Below, piece after piece: positions 28,412 to 41,825 of a stretch of 64,000 nt of DNA. The notes under the pieces are model-generated. The model was not told the origin of the DNA. It ran no database searches and worked only from the letters and a program-made list of their open reading frames with translations. Within the stretch, counting starts at the first letter, position 1, and each line of letters starts with the position of its first letter. A program made the translations under genes and the position numbers. The DNA comes from Escallonia rubra. Taxonomy: Eukaryota; Streptophyta; Magnoliopsida; Escalloniales; Escalloniaceae. The stretch spans positions 1 through 64,000 of the forward strand of contig JAVXUO010002934.1 in NCBI GenBank assembly GCA_033065855.1, in the 5' to 3' direction.

Positions 28412-31400
28412 GATAATAGTATTTTTGTTTTTTTAGCTATATGTGTTTGTATGTTCATATTAAAGAGTGGTTTTAAGGATAAAATAATAAAAACTAAGTC
28501 CTAATAAGCTAATTTATTAATTTGTTAGAGTTTCGGAACATTTATAATTTTTTTCAATTAGATAAGGCTTACTAATATGAAAATTAATTTACCAAGAAAT
28601 AAGGAACCCATCTAAAATAATATTTCAGGCCTTTAATTAGCGATACTTATAATGGTTATAATTATATTTCGTATTGAAAACATAATACGATGAGGCGTCA
28701 AGCAAAGAAAGTATCTCTGTGATGACGTGTCGCGCAAAGAAGCTCTCACTTCCTTTATTATATATTAGATAGATTTTGAAGTTAATTGTGGCATTGAACA
28801 AAGGCTCAGCTCGGAAATGCGTATCTTATTACGCAGGCTATGTCACACCTCCCTTTTAAAAAGAAAAAGTGCCAATGATAATGGAATTGGAACTTTGCTC
28901 TTTCCTCTACTTTTTCTCCTTTGATGATTTTGGTGGGGTCTGGTATATTGTTTTTATTTTTTCCGGAAAAATAAAGTGAAAGATATTTAATAAAATATCA
29001 TATTCATAGCTTTACATTTTTAAGGCATAAATTCTTGGTGCTAGGGCTTCCAAAAGCTGAAGAGCATTATTGTTGTCCTTGTCCTTTTTTTTGAAACATG
29101 AATTTAAATTGTTGAACCGCAGTGGAACAAAGAACTTTCGTTCAAAGATTAGATTAGATTAGACGGCCCTGGCCCTTGGTTGCGTCAAGCCGAGTTTCAA
29201 AATCAAAGAGACATGGGACCTGTGAAAGTAACATATTTGACTAATATACAAAAGAATATGTGCTTCCATAAGGAGGGAAGGATTCAGGTAGAACTGCGAG
29301 CCGATTTAAACCATATTAAAGTAAGTACACATGCAAATTCTCTTATTTCAAACGACATGTGATTGACGTGTTGTAGGAGCCACAACGAATAAAGTTTTAT
29401 CCTCCGTGCCTTTTTTTAACAACGAATAAAGTGCTTAAAGGTGGAGTCTTGTTCTCTAAGGGTCCTCTTTTGTCGTGGCGAGTGCGCGTCATGACTTTTC
29501 CGGATTATGCAAGTCCCTCGCGAATGTTGAATTTTGATCGGTATCTGTATTTTAATGAAAATTGTAACTTCCATTCATCCCGGTAATTGTGAACAGTATC
29601 ACGTGAGTAACAAGCGAGAATTATTTTGTTAGAGAATATTATAGGGTCTTTTGCTCTATAAGTCCAGCTGTACTCCTAATGTAATGATCGTCCCCAAAAA
29701 GCTAACGCTGATGTGTCTCGCATTGAAGTTATGGTCGAATTTTATTGCGCTTTTCGCTTTGCTTATTATAGATTATATAGATATAACAAAAAATTTGCAG
29801 TGGCTATATTATATATTTACTCATAGATACATATATGTCTATGCATCATAATTTGTGATTAATTAAAATTATATTTATTCCAAGTGTAATATCACGTTCT
29901 TCAAAAATGAAATTTAGTATTTTAATTTTTTATATCCATATTACAAAGTAGTTTTAAGGATATAATAGTCAAAGTTAAGTCATAATAAGTTAGTTCATTA
30001 ACTAGTTAGAATTTTTAGAATTTTAATTATACAATGCTTACTAATATGAAAGTTAACTTATCAAGAAATAAGGACCCCACTCAAGATAATAGTATTTTTG
30101 TTTTTTTAGCTATATGTGTTTGTATGTTCATATTAAAGAGTGGTTTTAAGGATAAAATAATAAAAACTAAGTCCTAATAAGCTAATTTATTAATTTGTTA
30201 GAGTTTCGGAACATTTATAATTTTTATCAATTAGATAAGGCTTACTAATATGAAAATTAATTTACCAAGAAATAAGGAACCCATCTAAAATAATATTTCA
30301 GGCCTTTAATTAGCGATACTTATAATGGTTATAATTATATTTCGTATTGAAAACATAATACGATGAGGCGTCAAGCAAAGAAAGTATCTCTGTGATGACG
30401 TGTCGCGCAAAGAAGCTCTCACTTCCTTTATTATATATTAGATAGATTTTGAAGTTAATTGTGGCATTGAACAAAGGCTCAGCTCGGAAATGCGTATCTT
30501 ATTACGCAGGCTATGTCACACCTCCCTTTTAAAAAGAAAAAGTGCCAATGATAATGGAATTGGAACTTTGCTCTTTCCTCTACTTTTTCTCCTTTGATGA
30601 TTTTGGTGGGGTCTGGTATATTGTTTTTATTTTTTCCGGAAAAATAAAGTGAAAGATATTTAATAAAATATCATATTCATAGCTTTACATTTTTAAGGCA
30701 TAAATTCTTGGTGCTAGGGCTTCCAAAAGCTGAAGAGCATTATTGTTGTCCTTGTCCTTTTTTTTGAAACATGAATTTAAATTGTTGAACCGCAGTGGAA
30801 CAAAGAACTTTCGTTCAAAGATTAGATTAGATTAGATAACGGCCCTGGCCCTTGGTTGCGTCAAGCCGAGTTTCAAAATCAAAGAGACATGGGACCTGTG
30901 AAAGTAACATATTTGACTAATATACAAAAGAATATGTGCTTCCATAAGGAGGGAAGGATTCAGGTAGAACTGCGAGCCGATTTAAACCATATTAAAGTAA
31001 GTACACATGCAAATTCTCTTATTTCAAACGACATGTGATTGACGTGTTGTAGGAGCCACAACGAATAAAGTTTTATCCTCCGTGCCTTTTTTTAACAACG
31101 AATAAAGTGCTTAAAGGTGGAGTCTTGTTCTCTAAGGGTCCTCTTTTGTCGTGGCGAGTGCGCGTCATGACTTTTCCGGATTATGCAAGTCCCTCGCGAA
31201 TGTTGAATTTTGATCGGTATCTGTATTTTAATGAAAATTGTAACTTCCATTCATCCCGGTAATTGTGAACAGTATCACGTGAGTAACAAGCGAGAATTAT
31301 TTTGTTAGAGAATATTATAGGGTCTTTTGCTCTATAAGTCCAGCTGTACTCCTAATGTAATGATCGTCCCCAAAAAGCTAACGCTGATGTGTCTCGCATT

Positions 31401-33431
31401 GAAGTTATGGTCGAATTTTATTGCGCTTTTCGCTTTGCTTATTATAGATTATATAGATATAACAAAAAATTTGCAGTGGCTATATTATATATTTACTCAT
31501 AGATACATATATGTCTATGCATCATAATTTGTGATTAATTAAAATTATATTTATTCCAAGTGTAATATCACGTTCTTCAAAAATGAAATTTAGTATTTTA
31601 ATTTTTTATATCCATATTACAAAGTAGTTTTAAGGATATAATAGTCAAAGTTAAGTCATAATAAGTTAGTTCATTAACTAGTTAGAATTTTTAGAATTTT
31701 AATTATACAATGCTTACTAATATGAAAGTTAACTTATCAAGAAATAAGGACCCCACTCAAGATAATAGTATTTTTGTTTTTTTAGCTATATGTGTTTGTA
31801 TGTTCATATTAAAGAGTGGTTTTAAGGATAAAATAATAAAAACTAAGTCCTAATAAGCTAATTTATTAATTTGTTAGAGTTTCGGAACATTTATAATTTT
31901 TATCAATTAGATAAGGCTTACTAATATGAAAATTAATTTACCAAGAAATAGGGAACCCATCTAAAATAATATTTCAGGCCTTTAATTAGCGATACTTATA
32001 ATGGTTATAATTATATTTCGTATTGAAAACATAATACGATGAGGCGTCAAGCAAAGAAAGTATCTCTGTGATGACGTGTCGCGCAAAGAAGCTCTCACTT
32101 CCTTTATTATATATTAGATAGATTTTGAAGTTAATTGTGGCATTGAACAAAGGCTCAGCTCGGAAATGCGTATCTTATTACGCAGGCTATGTCACACCTC
32201 CCTTTTAAAAAGAAAAAGTGCCAATGATAATGGAATTGGAACTTTGCTCTTTCCTCTACTTTTTCTCCTTTGATGATTTTGGTGGGGTCTGGTATATTGT
32301 TTTCATGTTTTTCGGAAAAATAAAGTGAAAGATATTTAATAAAATATCATATTCATAGCTTTACATTTTTAAGGCATAAATTCTTGGTGCTAGGGCTTCC
32401 AAAAGCTGAAGAGCATTATTGTTGTCCTTGTCCTTTTTTTTGAAACATGAATTTAAATTGTTGAACCGCAGTGGAACAAAGAACTTTCGTTCAAAGATTA
32501 GATTAGATAACGGCCCTGACCCTTGGTTGCGTCAAGCCGAGTTTCAAAATCAAAGAGACATGGGACCTGTGAAAGTAACATATTTGACTAATATACAAAA
32601 GAATATGTGCTTCCATAAGGAGGGAAGGATTCAGGTAGAACTGCGAGCCGATTTAAACCATATTAAAGTAAGTACACATGCAAATTCTCTTATTTCAAAC
32701 GACATGTGATTGACGTGTTGTAGGAGCCACAACGAATAAAGTTTTATCCTCCGTGCCTTTTTTTAACAACGAATAAAGTGCTTAAAGGTGGAGTCTTGTT
32801 CTCTAAGGGTCCTCTTTTGTCGTGGCGAGTGCGCGTCATGACTTTTCCGGATTATGCAAGTCCCTCGCGAATGTTGAATTTTGATCGGTATCTGTATTTT
32901 AATGAAAATTGTAACTTCCATTCATCCCGGTAATTGTGAACAGTATCACGTGAGTAACAAGCGAGAATTATTTTGTTAGAGAATATTATAGGGTCTTTTG
33001 CTCTATAAGTCCAGCTGTACTCCTAATGTAATGACCGTCCCCAAAAAGCTAACGCTGATGTGTCTCGCATTGAAGTTATGGTCGAATTTTATTGCGCTTT
33101 TCGCTTTGCTTATTATAGATTATATAGATATAACAAAAAATTTGCAGTGGCTATATTATATATTTACTCATAGATACATATATGTCTATGCATCATAATT
33201 TGTGATTAATTAAAATTATATTTATTCCAAGTGTAATATCACGTTCTTCAAAAATGAAATTTAGTATTTTAATTTTTTATATCCATATTACAAAGTAGTT
33301 TTAAGGATATAATAGTCAAAGTTAAGTCATAATAAGTTAGTTCATTAACTAGTTAGAATTTTTAGAATTTTAATTATACAATGCTTACTAATATGAAAGT
33401 TAACTTATCAAGAAATAAGGACCCCACTCAA
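28412..33431. repeat. Satellite block E (monomers 18-20)
   Basis: These three copies again have the long GTAAGTACACATGC plus GATTGACGTG form seen in block A, about 25 kb away. They also have private changes: ACATATTTGACTAA and ATACAAAAGAAT. Monomer 18 lacks TAA after the GATTA tract, as does monomer 21. Confidence 0.8.
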
Positions 33432-36400
33432 GATAATAGTATTTTTGTTTTTTTAGCTATATGTGTTTGTATGTTCATATTAAAGAGTGGTTTTAAGGAT
33501 AAAATAATAAAAACTAAGTCCTAATAAGCTAATTTATTAATTTGTTAGAGTTTCGGAACATTTATAATTTTTTTCAATTAGATAAGGCTTACTAATATGA
33601 AAATTAATTTACCAAGAAATAAGGAACCCATCTAAAATAATATTTCAGGCCTTTAATTAGCGATACTTATAATGGTTATAATTATATTTCGTATTGAAAA
33701 CATAATACGATGAGGCGTCAAGCAAAGAAAGTATCTCTGTGATGACGTGTCGCGCAAAGAAGCTCTCACTTCCTTTATTATATATTAGATAGATTCTGAA
33801 GTTAATTGTGGCATTGAACAAAGGCTCAGCTCGGAAATGCGTATCTTATTACGCAGGCTATGTCACACCTCCCTTTTAAAAAGAAAAAGTGCCAATGATA
33901 ATGGAATTGGAACTTTGCTCTTTCCTCTACTTTTTCTCCTTTGATGATTTTGGTGGGGTCTGGTATATTGTTTTTATTTTTTCCGGAAAAATAAAGTGAA
34001 AGATATTTAATAAAATATCATATTCATAGCTTTACATTTTTAAGGCATAAATTCTTGGTGCTAGGGCTTCCAAAAGCTGAAGAGCATTATTGTTGTCCTT
34101 GTCCTTTTTTTTGAAACATGAATTTAAATTGTTGAACCGCAGTGGAACAAAGAACTTTCGTTCAAAGATTAGATTAGATTAGACGGCCCTGGCCCTTGGT
34201 TGCGTCAAGCCGAGTTTCAAAATCAAAGAGACATGGGACCTGTGAAAGTAACATCTTTGACTAATATACAAGAGAATATGTGCTTCCATAAGGAGGGAAG
34301 GATTCAGGTAGAACTGCGAGCCGATTTAAACCATATTAAAGTACACATGCAAATTCTCTTATTTCAAACGACATGTGATTCACGTGTTGTAGGAGCCACA
34401 ACGAATAAAGTTTTATCCTCCGTGCCTTTTTTTAACAACGAATAAAGTGCTTAAAGGTGGAGTCTTGTTCTCTAAGGGTCCTCTTTTGTCGTGGCGAGTG
34501 CGCGTCATGACTTTTCCGGATTATGCAAGTCCCTCGCGAATGTTGAATTTTGATCGGTATCTGTATTTTAATGAAAATTGTAACTTCCATTCATCCCGGT
34601 AATTGTGAACAGTATCACGTGAGTAACAAGCGAGAATTATTTTGTTAGAGAATATTATAGGGTCTTTTGCTCTATAAGTCCAGCTGTACTCCTAATGTAA
34701 TGACCGTCCCCAAAAAGCTAACGCTGATGTGTCTCGCATTGAAGTTATGGTCGAATTTTATTGCGCTTTTCGCTTTGCTTATTATAGATTATATAGATAT
34801 AACAAAAAATTTGCAGTGGCTATATTATATATTTACTCATAGATACATATATGTCTATGCATCATAATTTGTGATTAATTAAAATTATATTTATTCCAAG
34901 TGTAATATCATGTTCTTCAAAATGAAATTTAGTATTTTAATTTTTTATATCCATATTACAAAGTAGTTTTAAGGATATAATAGTCAAAGTTAAGTCATAA
35001 TAAGTTAGTTCATTAACTAGTTAGAATTTTTAGAATTTTAATTATACAATGCTTACTAATATGAAAGTTAACTTATCAAGAAATAAGGACCCCACTCAAG
35101 ATAATAGTATTTTTGTTTTTTTAGCTATATGTGTTTGTATGTTCATATTAAAGAGTGGTTTTAAGGATAAAATAATAAAAACTAAGTCCTAATAAGCTAA
35201 TTTATTAATTTGTTAGAGTTTCGGAACATTTATAATTTTTTTCAATTAGATAAGGCTTACTAATATGAAAATTAATTTACCAAGAAATAAGGAACCCATC
35301 TAAAATAATATTTCAGGCCTTTAATTAGCGATACTTATAATGGTTATAATTATATTTCGTATTGAAAACATAATACGATGAGGCGTCAAGCAAAGAAAGT
35401 ATCTCTGTGATGACGTGTCGCGCAAAGAAGCTCTCACTTCCTTTATTATATATTAGATAGATTTTGAAGTTAATTGTGGCATTGAACAAAGGCTCAGCTC
35501 GGAAATGCGTATCTTATTACGCAGGCTATGTCACACCTCCCTTTTAAAAAGAAAAAGTGCCAATGATAATGGAATTGGAACTTTGCTCTTTCCTCTACTT
35601 TTTCTCCTTTGATGATTTTGGTGGGGTCTGGTATATTGTTTTTATTTTTTCCGGAAAAATAAAGTGAAAGATATTTAATAAAATATCATATTCATAGCTT
35701 TACATTTTTAAGGCATAAATTCTTGGTGCTAGGGCTTCCAAAAGCTGAAGAGCATTATTGTTGTCCTTGTCCTTTTTTTTGAAACATGAATTTAAATTGT
35801 TGAACCGCAGTGGAACAAAGAACTTTCGTTCAAAGATTAGATTAGATTAGATAACGGCCTTGGCCCTTGGTTGCGTCAAGTCGAGTTTCAAAATCAAAGA
35901 GACATGGGACCTGTGAAAGTAACATCTTTGAATAATATACAAGATAATATGTGCTTCCATAAGGAGGGAAGGATTCAGGTAGAACTGCGAGCCGATTTAA
36001 ACCATATTAAAGTACACATGCAAATTCTCTTATTTCAAACGACATGTGATTCACGTGTTGTAGGAGCCACAACGAATAAAGTTTTATCCTCCGTGCCTTT
36101 TTTTAACAACGAATAAAGTGCTTAAAGGTGGAGTCTTGTTCTCTAAGGGTCCTCTTTTGTCGTGGCGAGTGCGCGTCATGACTTTTCCGGATTATGCAAG
36201 TCCCTCGCGAATGTTGAATTTTGATCGGTATCTGTATTTTAATGAAAATTGTAACTTCCATTCATCCCGGTAATTGTGAACAGTATCACGTGAGTAACAA
36301 GCGAGAATTATTTTGTTAGGGAATATTATAGGGTCTTTTGCTCTATAAGTCCAGCTGTACTCCTAATGTAATGACCGTCCCCAAAAAGCTAACGCTGATG

Positions 36401-38443
36401 TGTCTCGCATTGAAGTTATGGTCGAATTTTATTGCGCTTTTCGCTTTGCTTATTATAGATTATATAGATATAACAAAAAATTTGCAGTGGCTATATTATA
36501 TATTTACTCATAGATACATATATGTCTATGCATCATAATTTGTGATTAATTAAAATTATATTTATTCCAAGTGTAATATCACGTTCTTCAAAAATGAAAT
36601 TTAGTCTTTTATTTTTTTATATCCATATTACAAAGTAGTTTTAAGGATATAATAGTCAAAGTTAAGTCATAATAAGTTAGTTCATTAACTAGTTAGAATT
36701 TTTAGAATTTTAATTATACAATGCTTACTAATATGAAAGTTAACTTATCAAGAAATAAGGACCCCACTCAAGATAATAGTATTTTTGTTTTTTTAGCTAT
36801 ATGTGTTTGTATGTTCATATTAAAGAGTGGTTTTAAGGATAAAATAATAAAAACTAAGTCCTAATAAGCTAATTTATTAATTTGTTAGAGTTTCGGAACA
36901 TTTATAATTTTTTTCAATTAGATAAGGCTTACTAATATGAAAATTAATTTACCAAGAAATAAGGAACCCATCTAAAATAATATTTCAGGCCTTTAATTAG
37001 CGATACTTATAATGGTTATAATTATATTTCGTATTGAAAACATAATACGATGAGGCGTCAAGCAAAGAAAGTATCTCTGTGATGACGTGTCGCGCAAAGA
37101 AGCTCTCACTTCCTTTATTATATATTAGATAGATTTTGAAGTTAATTGTGGCATTGAACAAAGGCTCAGCTCGGAAATGCGTATCTTATTACGCAGGCTA
37201 TGTCACACCTCCCTTTTAAAAAGAAAAAGTGCCAATGATAATGGAATTGGAACTTTGCTCTTTCCTCTACTTTTTCTCCTTTGATGATTTTGGTGGGGTC
37301 TGGTATATTGTTTTTATTTTTTCCTGAAAAATAAAGTAAAGGATATTTAATAAAATATCATATTCATAGCTTTACATTTTTAAGGCATAAATTCTTGGTG
37401 CTAGGGCTTCCAAAAGCTGAAGAGCATTATTGTTGTCCTTGTCCTTTTTTTTTGAAACATGAATTTAAATTGTTGAACCGCAGTGGAACAAAGAACTTTC
37501 GTTCAAAGATTAGATTAGATTAGATAACGGCCCTGGCCCTTGGTTGCGTCAAGCCGAGTTTCAAAATCAAAGAGACATGGGACCTGTGAAAGTAACATCT
37601 TTGACTAATATACAAGAGAATATGTGCTTCCATAAGGAGGGAAGGATTCAGGTAGAACTGCGAGCCGATTTAAACCATATTAAAGTACACATGCAAATTC
37701 TCTTATTTCAAACGACATGTGATTCACGTGTTGTAGGAGCCACAACGAATAAAGTTTTATCCTCCGTGCCTTTTTTTAACAACGAATAAAGTGCTTAAAG
37801 GTGGAGTCTTGTTCTCTAAGGGTCCTCTTTTGTCGTGGCGAGTGCGCGTCATGACTTTTCCGGATTATGCAAGTCCCTCGCGAATGTTGAATTTTGATCG
37901 GTATCTGTATTTTAATGAAAATTGTAACTTCCATTCATCCCGGTAATTGTGAACAGTATCACGTGAGTAACAAGCGAGAATTATTTTGTTAGAGAATATT
38001 ATAGGGTCTTTTGCTCTATAAGTCCAGCTGTACTCCTAATGTAATGACCGTCCCCAAAAAGCTAACGCTGATGTGTCTCGCATTGAAGTTATGGTCGAAT
38101 TTTATTGCGCTTTTCGCTTTGCTTATTATAGATTATATAGATATAACAAAAAATTTGCAGTGGCTATATTATATATTTACTCATAGATACATATATGTCT
38201 ATGCATCATAATTTGTGATTAATTAAAATTATATTTATTCCAAGTGTAATATCATGTTCTTCAAAATGAAATTTAGTATTTTAATTTTTTATATCCATAT
38301 TACAAAGTAGTTTTAAGGATATAATAGTCAAAGTTAAGTCATAATAAGTTAGTTCATTAACTAGTTAGAATTTTTAGAATTTTAATTATACAATGCTTAC
38401 TAATATGAAAGTTAACTTATCAAGAAATAAGGACCCCACTCAA

Positions 38444-39690
38444 GATAATAGTATTTTTGTTTTTTTAGCTATATGTGTTTGTATGTTCATATTAAAGAGT
38501 GGTTTTAAGGATAAAATAATAAAAACTAAGTCCTAATAAGCTAATTTATTAATTTGTTAGAGTTTCGGAACATTTATAATTTTTATCAATTAGATAAGGC
38601 TTACTAATATGAAAATTAATTTACCAAGAAATAAGGAACCCATCTAAAATAATATTTCAGGCCTTTAATTAGCGATACTTATAATGGTTATAATTATATT
38701 TCGTATTGAAAACATAATACGATGAGGCGTCAAGCAAAGAAAGTATCTCTGTGATGACGTGTCGCGCAAAGAAGCTCTCACTTCCTTTATTATATACTAG
38801 ATAGATTCTGAAGTTAATTGTGGCATTGAACAAAGCCTCAGCTCGGAAATGCGTATCTTATTACGCAGGCTATGTCACACCTCCCTTTTAGAAAGAAAAA
38901 GTGCCAATGATAATGGAATTGGAACTTTGCTCTTTCCTCTACTTTTTCTCCTTTGATGATTTTGGTGGGGTCTGGTATATTGTTTTTATTTTTTCCGGAA
39001 AAATAAAGTAAAGGATATTTAATAAAATATCATATTCATAGCTTTACATTTTTAAGGCATAAATTCTTGGTGCTAGGGCTTCCAAAAGCTGAAGAGCATT
39101 ATTGTTGTCCTTGTCCTTTTTTTTGAAACATGAATTTAAATTGTTGAACCGCAGTGGAACAAAGAACTTTCGTTCAAAGATTAGATTAGATTAGATAACG
39201 GCCCTGGCCCTTGGTTGCGTCAAGGCGAGTTTCAAAATCAAAGAGACATGGGACCTGTGAAAGTAACATCTTTGACTAATATACAAGAGAATATGTGCTT
39301 CCATAAGGAGGGAAGGATTCAGGTAGAACTCCGAGCCGATTTAAACCATATTAAAGTACACATGCAAATTCTCTTATTTCAAACGACATGTGATTCACGT
39401 GTTGTAGGAGCCACAACGAATAAAGTTTTATCCTCCGTGCCTTTTTTTAACAACGGATAAAGTGCTTAAAGGTGGAGTCTTGTTCTCTAAGGGTCCTCTT
39501 TTGTCGTGGCGAGTGCGCGTCATGACTTTTCCGGATTATGCAAGTCCCTCGCGAATGTTGAATTTTGATCGGTATCTGTATTTTAATGAAAATTGTAACT
39601 TCCATTCATCCCGGTAATTGTGAACAGTATCACGTGAGTAACAAGCGAGAATTATTTTGTTAGGGAATATTATAGGGTCTTTTGCTCTAT
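38444..39690. repeat. Truncated last satellite monomer (array edge)
   Basis: The 24th monomer matches the others up to TTTTGCTCTAT, then switches to unrelated sequence (GTACACCTATGG) leading into a (TA)n tract. About 425 bp of a normal monomer is missing. Satellite sequence does not resume to the right of the transposon cluster in this window, so this is the array border, not a simple insertion into the array. Confidence 0.92.
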
Positions 39691-39706
39691 GTACACCTAT
39701 GGTTGC

Positions 39707-39733
39707 TATATATATATATATATATATATATAT
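39707..39733. repeat. (TA)n microsatellite, left of inverted-repeat element
   Basis: Pure TA repeat of 27 bp between 39691-39706 (GTACACCTATGGTTGC) and the element terminus GGGGAAAGCG. Confidence 0.97.
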
Positions 39734-39751
39734 GGGGAAAGCGAATATAAG

Positions 39752-39782
39752 GCTAGCCTCACGCAACTTGCGTGAGGCTAGC
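39752..39782. repeat. 31 bp subterminal palindrome, left
   Basis: GCTAGCCTCACGCAA, one central C, then its exact reverse complement. It begins 18 bp inside the left terminus. The right copy has a central G, as expected for an inverted copy. Confidence 0.95.
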
Positions 39783-40305
39783 GGCAAAAACTACGTAGTT
39801 TCGTTAAAAAAATGAGCTCAGATATTGTTTTCTTTTTTCTTTCCTGTTTTTCTGTCGCGCATTGTCTCTCCCTTCCCCCTGTTTCCTCTCATCTCTTCCC
39901 TGTCTTCTCGGAGCAGGCCCTAGCATCATCGCCCTAACCTTCCACCGTCGACTATCATCACCCATCAACGCCCCAACATCATGCCGCAACTGTAACAGGC
40001 TAACCGTCATCAATGCCCCAACCTTCCACCGTAAACCACCAACAGCCATCGTAGACCACCAAGCTTCCGTCGCCGCCGCCATAAACAGCCATTCCTGTCA
40101 CAACCTTCCTTCGCCGGCTACTGCAACCATCCTGCACCGGCCAACAATACCTCCACAGTTTCCACAGACGAACGCCACACTGCCTCCACAGATGAACGCC
40201 ACACCTCCTTATCGAAACCCAGCACTGCCGCCGGCCACTTCACAGAGCCAAGCAGCACCTTATATCTTGAAGGCTAGCTTCCGTCGCCGGGCAGTTCCAT
40301 CGTGA

Positions 40306-41230
40306 ACAACCCTTTCAAAGAACTACGCAGACCTCCCATCACCCACCACATCAAAGCATCGCCACATACTGAAATCAGGCAAGTTTTAATCTACCCTGCC
40401 TCTCTATTTTATAGTGGTTTTGTGAATGATTTCTTGCTTCTTCCATGTTACAAATGACTGTCAATTGTTGCTCTATTCCATTGTTTAGTGATCTCCATCG
40501 TGCAACCATTCTATCTCGATGCCAATTGTCATTCATAAATCTGACCCTTTTTTTGTTTCTCTGCTTTCTGTTCAGATGGAATATTATACTGCTCTTAAGT
40601 GTTTTCTATTGCAATCACTTACAATCTCAACAATCCATGTTGTGCGACAATCTGTAAGGTCCACCTTACTTTTTAAGTACGTCCTGTCGTGCTATTATTG
40701 AAATGTTCTTCCTTTTGGATAAAAAGAGATTTAAGAACATTCGCAACACTCGTTTTATCCCTCGGTCACAAACAGAATAATTGTTGATAGCTAACGATTA
40801 CAGTTTATCCCTTGGTCACAAACAGAATAATGGAAGGATACATACACTTGAAAAAATGCTTCTGCCTCACATGTGCAAGGGATCCTCTAGTCGTTAATGA
40901 TTATGCTTGCTTTGCTTGAGCACCCACAGTACTGGATTTGGCTACATGAACCAGAGAATGTGGCAGGAAGATGGGTGACAGTGAGTGTGAGGGTGGCCGG
41001 CGCAGGAAGGATGTGACGGTGGGTTGCTTGTGGGGAGTGGAAACTGTGGAGGCAATGGGCGGTGGAGAACGTTTGCGGCAGGAACGGATATATACGACGG
41101 CCGGAGATGGAAGGTTTTTGGTCTAAGGCGGCCGGAGATGGAAGATGGGTGGTCTACGGTGGCTTGACAGTGGAAACAGTGGCGTTTGTCTGTGGTGTTG
41201 GTAGTGCACTGTCACGGCAGGAGGAAGGTT
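40306..41230. other. Interior of the inverted-repeat element, no gene seen
   Basis: This stretch has no convincing coding region. It contains a short direct repeat (TTTATCCCT(C/T)GGTCACAAAC at ~40755 and ~40804) and, from ~40960, GGAAGG/GGCGGCCGGAG-rich sequence that is the inverse of motifs in the left arm. Confidence 0.6.
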
Positions 41231-41669
41231 GACGCCGGCGAAGGAAGGTTGGGACTGTGGGAAGGTGGGAAGGTTGACGCTGGCACAGGAAGGTTGGGAC
41301 GTTGCTAGGGATTGCGACAGAAAATACGGGGAAACACTGTCACGGCAGGAGGATGGGTGTTGGTGGGCGTGATGTTGGCCGGTGCAGGAAGGTGGACGCC
41401 GGCACAGGAAGGTTGGGACTGTGCTAGGGCCTGCTGCAGAAAATACGGGGAAGAGACGAGAGGAAAACAGGGGAAGGGAAGAGAGAGAAAACTTTGATGA
41501 TGTACTGTTACAGTTGCGGCATGATGCTAGGGCCTGCTCAGAGAAGACAGGGAAGAGATGAGAGGAAACAGGGGGAAGAGAGAGACAATGCGCAACATAA
41601 AAACAGGAAGAAAAAAAAAAGAAAACAATATCTTAGCTATTTTTTTAACGAAACTACGTAGTTTTTCCC

Positions 41670-41700
41670 GCTAGCCTCACGCAAGTTGCGTGAGGCTAGC
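41670..41700. repeat. 31 bp subterminal palindrome, right
   Basis: Same palindrome as the left one, starting with GCTAGCCTCACGCAA and centred on G. It ends 18 bp inside the right terminus. Confidence 0.95.
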
Positions 41701-41715
41701 CTTATATTCGCTTTC

Positions 41716-41718
<3 letters not shown>

Positions 41719-41787
<69 letters not shown>
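41719..41787. repeat. (TA)n microsatellite between the two transposons
   Basis: Uninterrupted TA repeat of 69 bp, bounded by CCCC of the left element and GGGG of the right element. Confidence 0.98.
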
Positions 41788-41789
<2 letters not shown>

Positions 41790-41825
41790 GGTTCGATACA
41801 CACCCACCGGTGGGAAAAATAATTT

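Larger units (their letters stand above)
1..39690. repeat. Tandem array of ~1671 bp satellite monomers (23 full copies + 1 partial)
   Basis: The same ~1.67 kb sequence recurs head to tail over the whole interval. Taking GATAATAGTATTTTTG as phase start, monomers begin at 1, 1672, 3353, 5029, 6699, 8371, 10043, 11715, 13386, 15057, 16728, 18400, 20072, 21744, 23411, 25078, 26745, 28412, 30085, 31761, 33432, 35100, 36772 and 38444. Lengths run from 1667 to 1681 bp. Copies differ by scattered substitutions and small indels. The array runs off the left edge, so its true size is unknown. Monomers are AT-rich. I see no transposase, no reverse transcriptase and no rRNA-like sequence. Short open frames of 60-117 codons recur, but they begin at TTG and look incidental. 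Identity to any named satellite cannot be judged from the sequence alone. Confidence 0.98.
39734..41718. mobile_element. Non-autonomous inverted-repeat (foldback/MULE-like) transposon, 1985 bp
   Basis: The left end GGGGAAAGCGAATATAAGG and the right end are inverted copies. The near-perfect terminal repeat covers about 190-200 bp (39734-39927 and 41521-41718). Both sides are flanked by (TA)n, so any target duplication is hidden in TA repeats. The interior is CT-rich on the left half and GA-rich on the right half, with scattered inverted matches (CCTTCC, GCCGGC, GTAGACCACC motifs), so most of the element could fold back on itself. No transposase is visible. A 147-codon proline/threonine-rich open frame at 39862-40305 is low complexity and I do not call it a gene. 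The family is uncertain: a MULE derivative is the best guess from terminus style and size. Confidence 0.85.

Noticed and set aside
1-39690. Satellite as ribosomal intergenic spacer
   Set aside because: No 18S, 5.8S, 25S or 5S sequence appears in any of the 24 monomers.
39862-40305. 147-codon Pro/Thr/Ala-rich frame in the inverted-repeat element
   Set aside because: Composition mirrors CT-rich repeat DNA, with no domain and partial inverse copies in the other arm.
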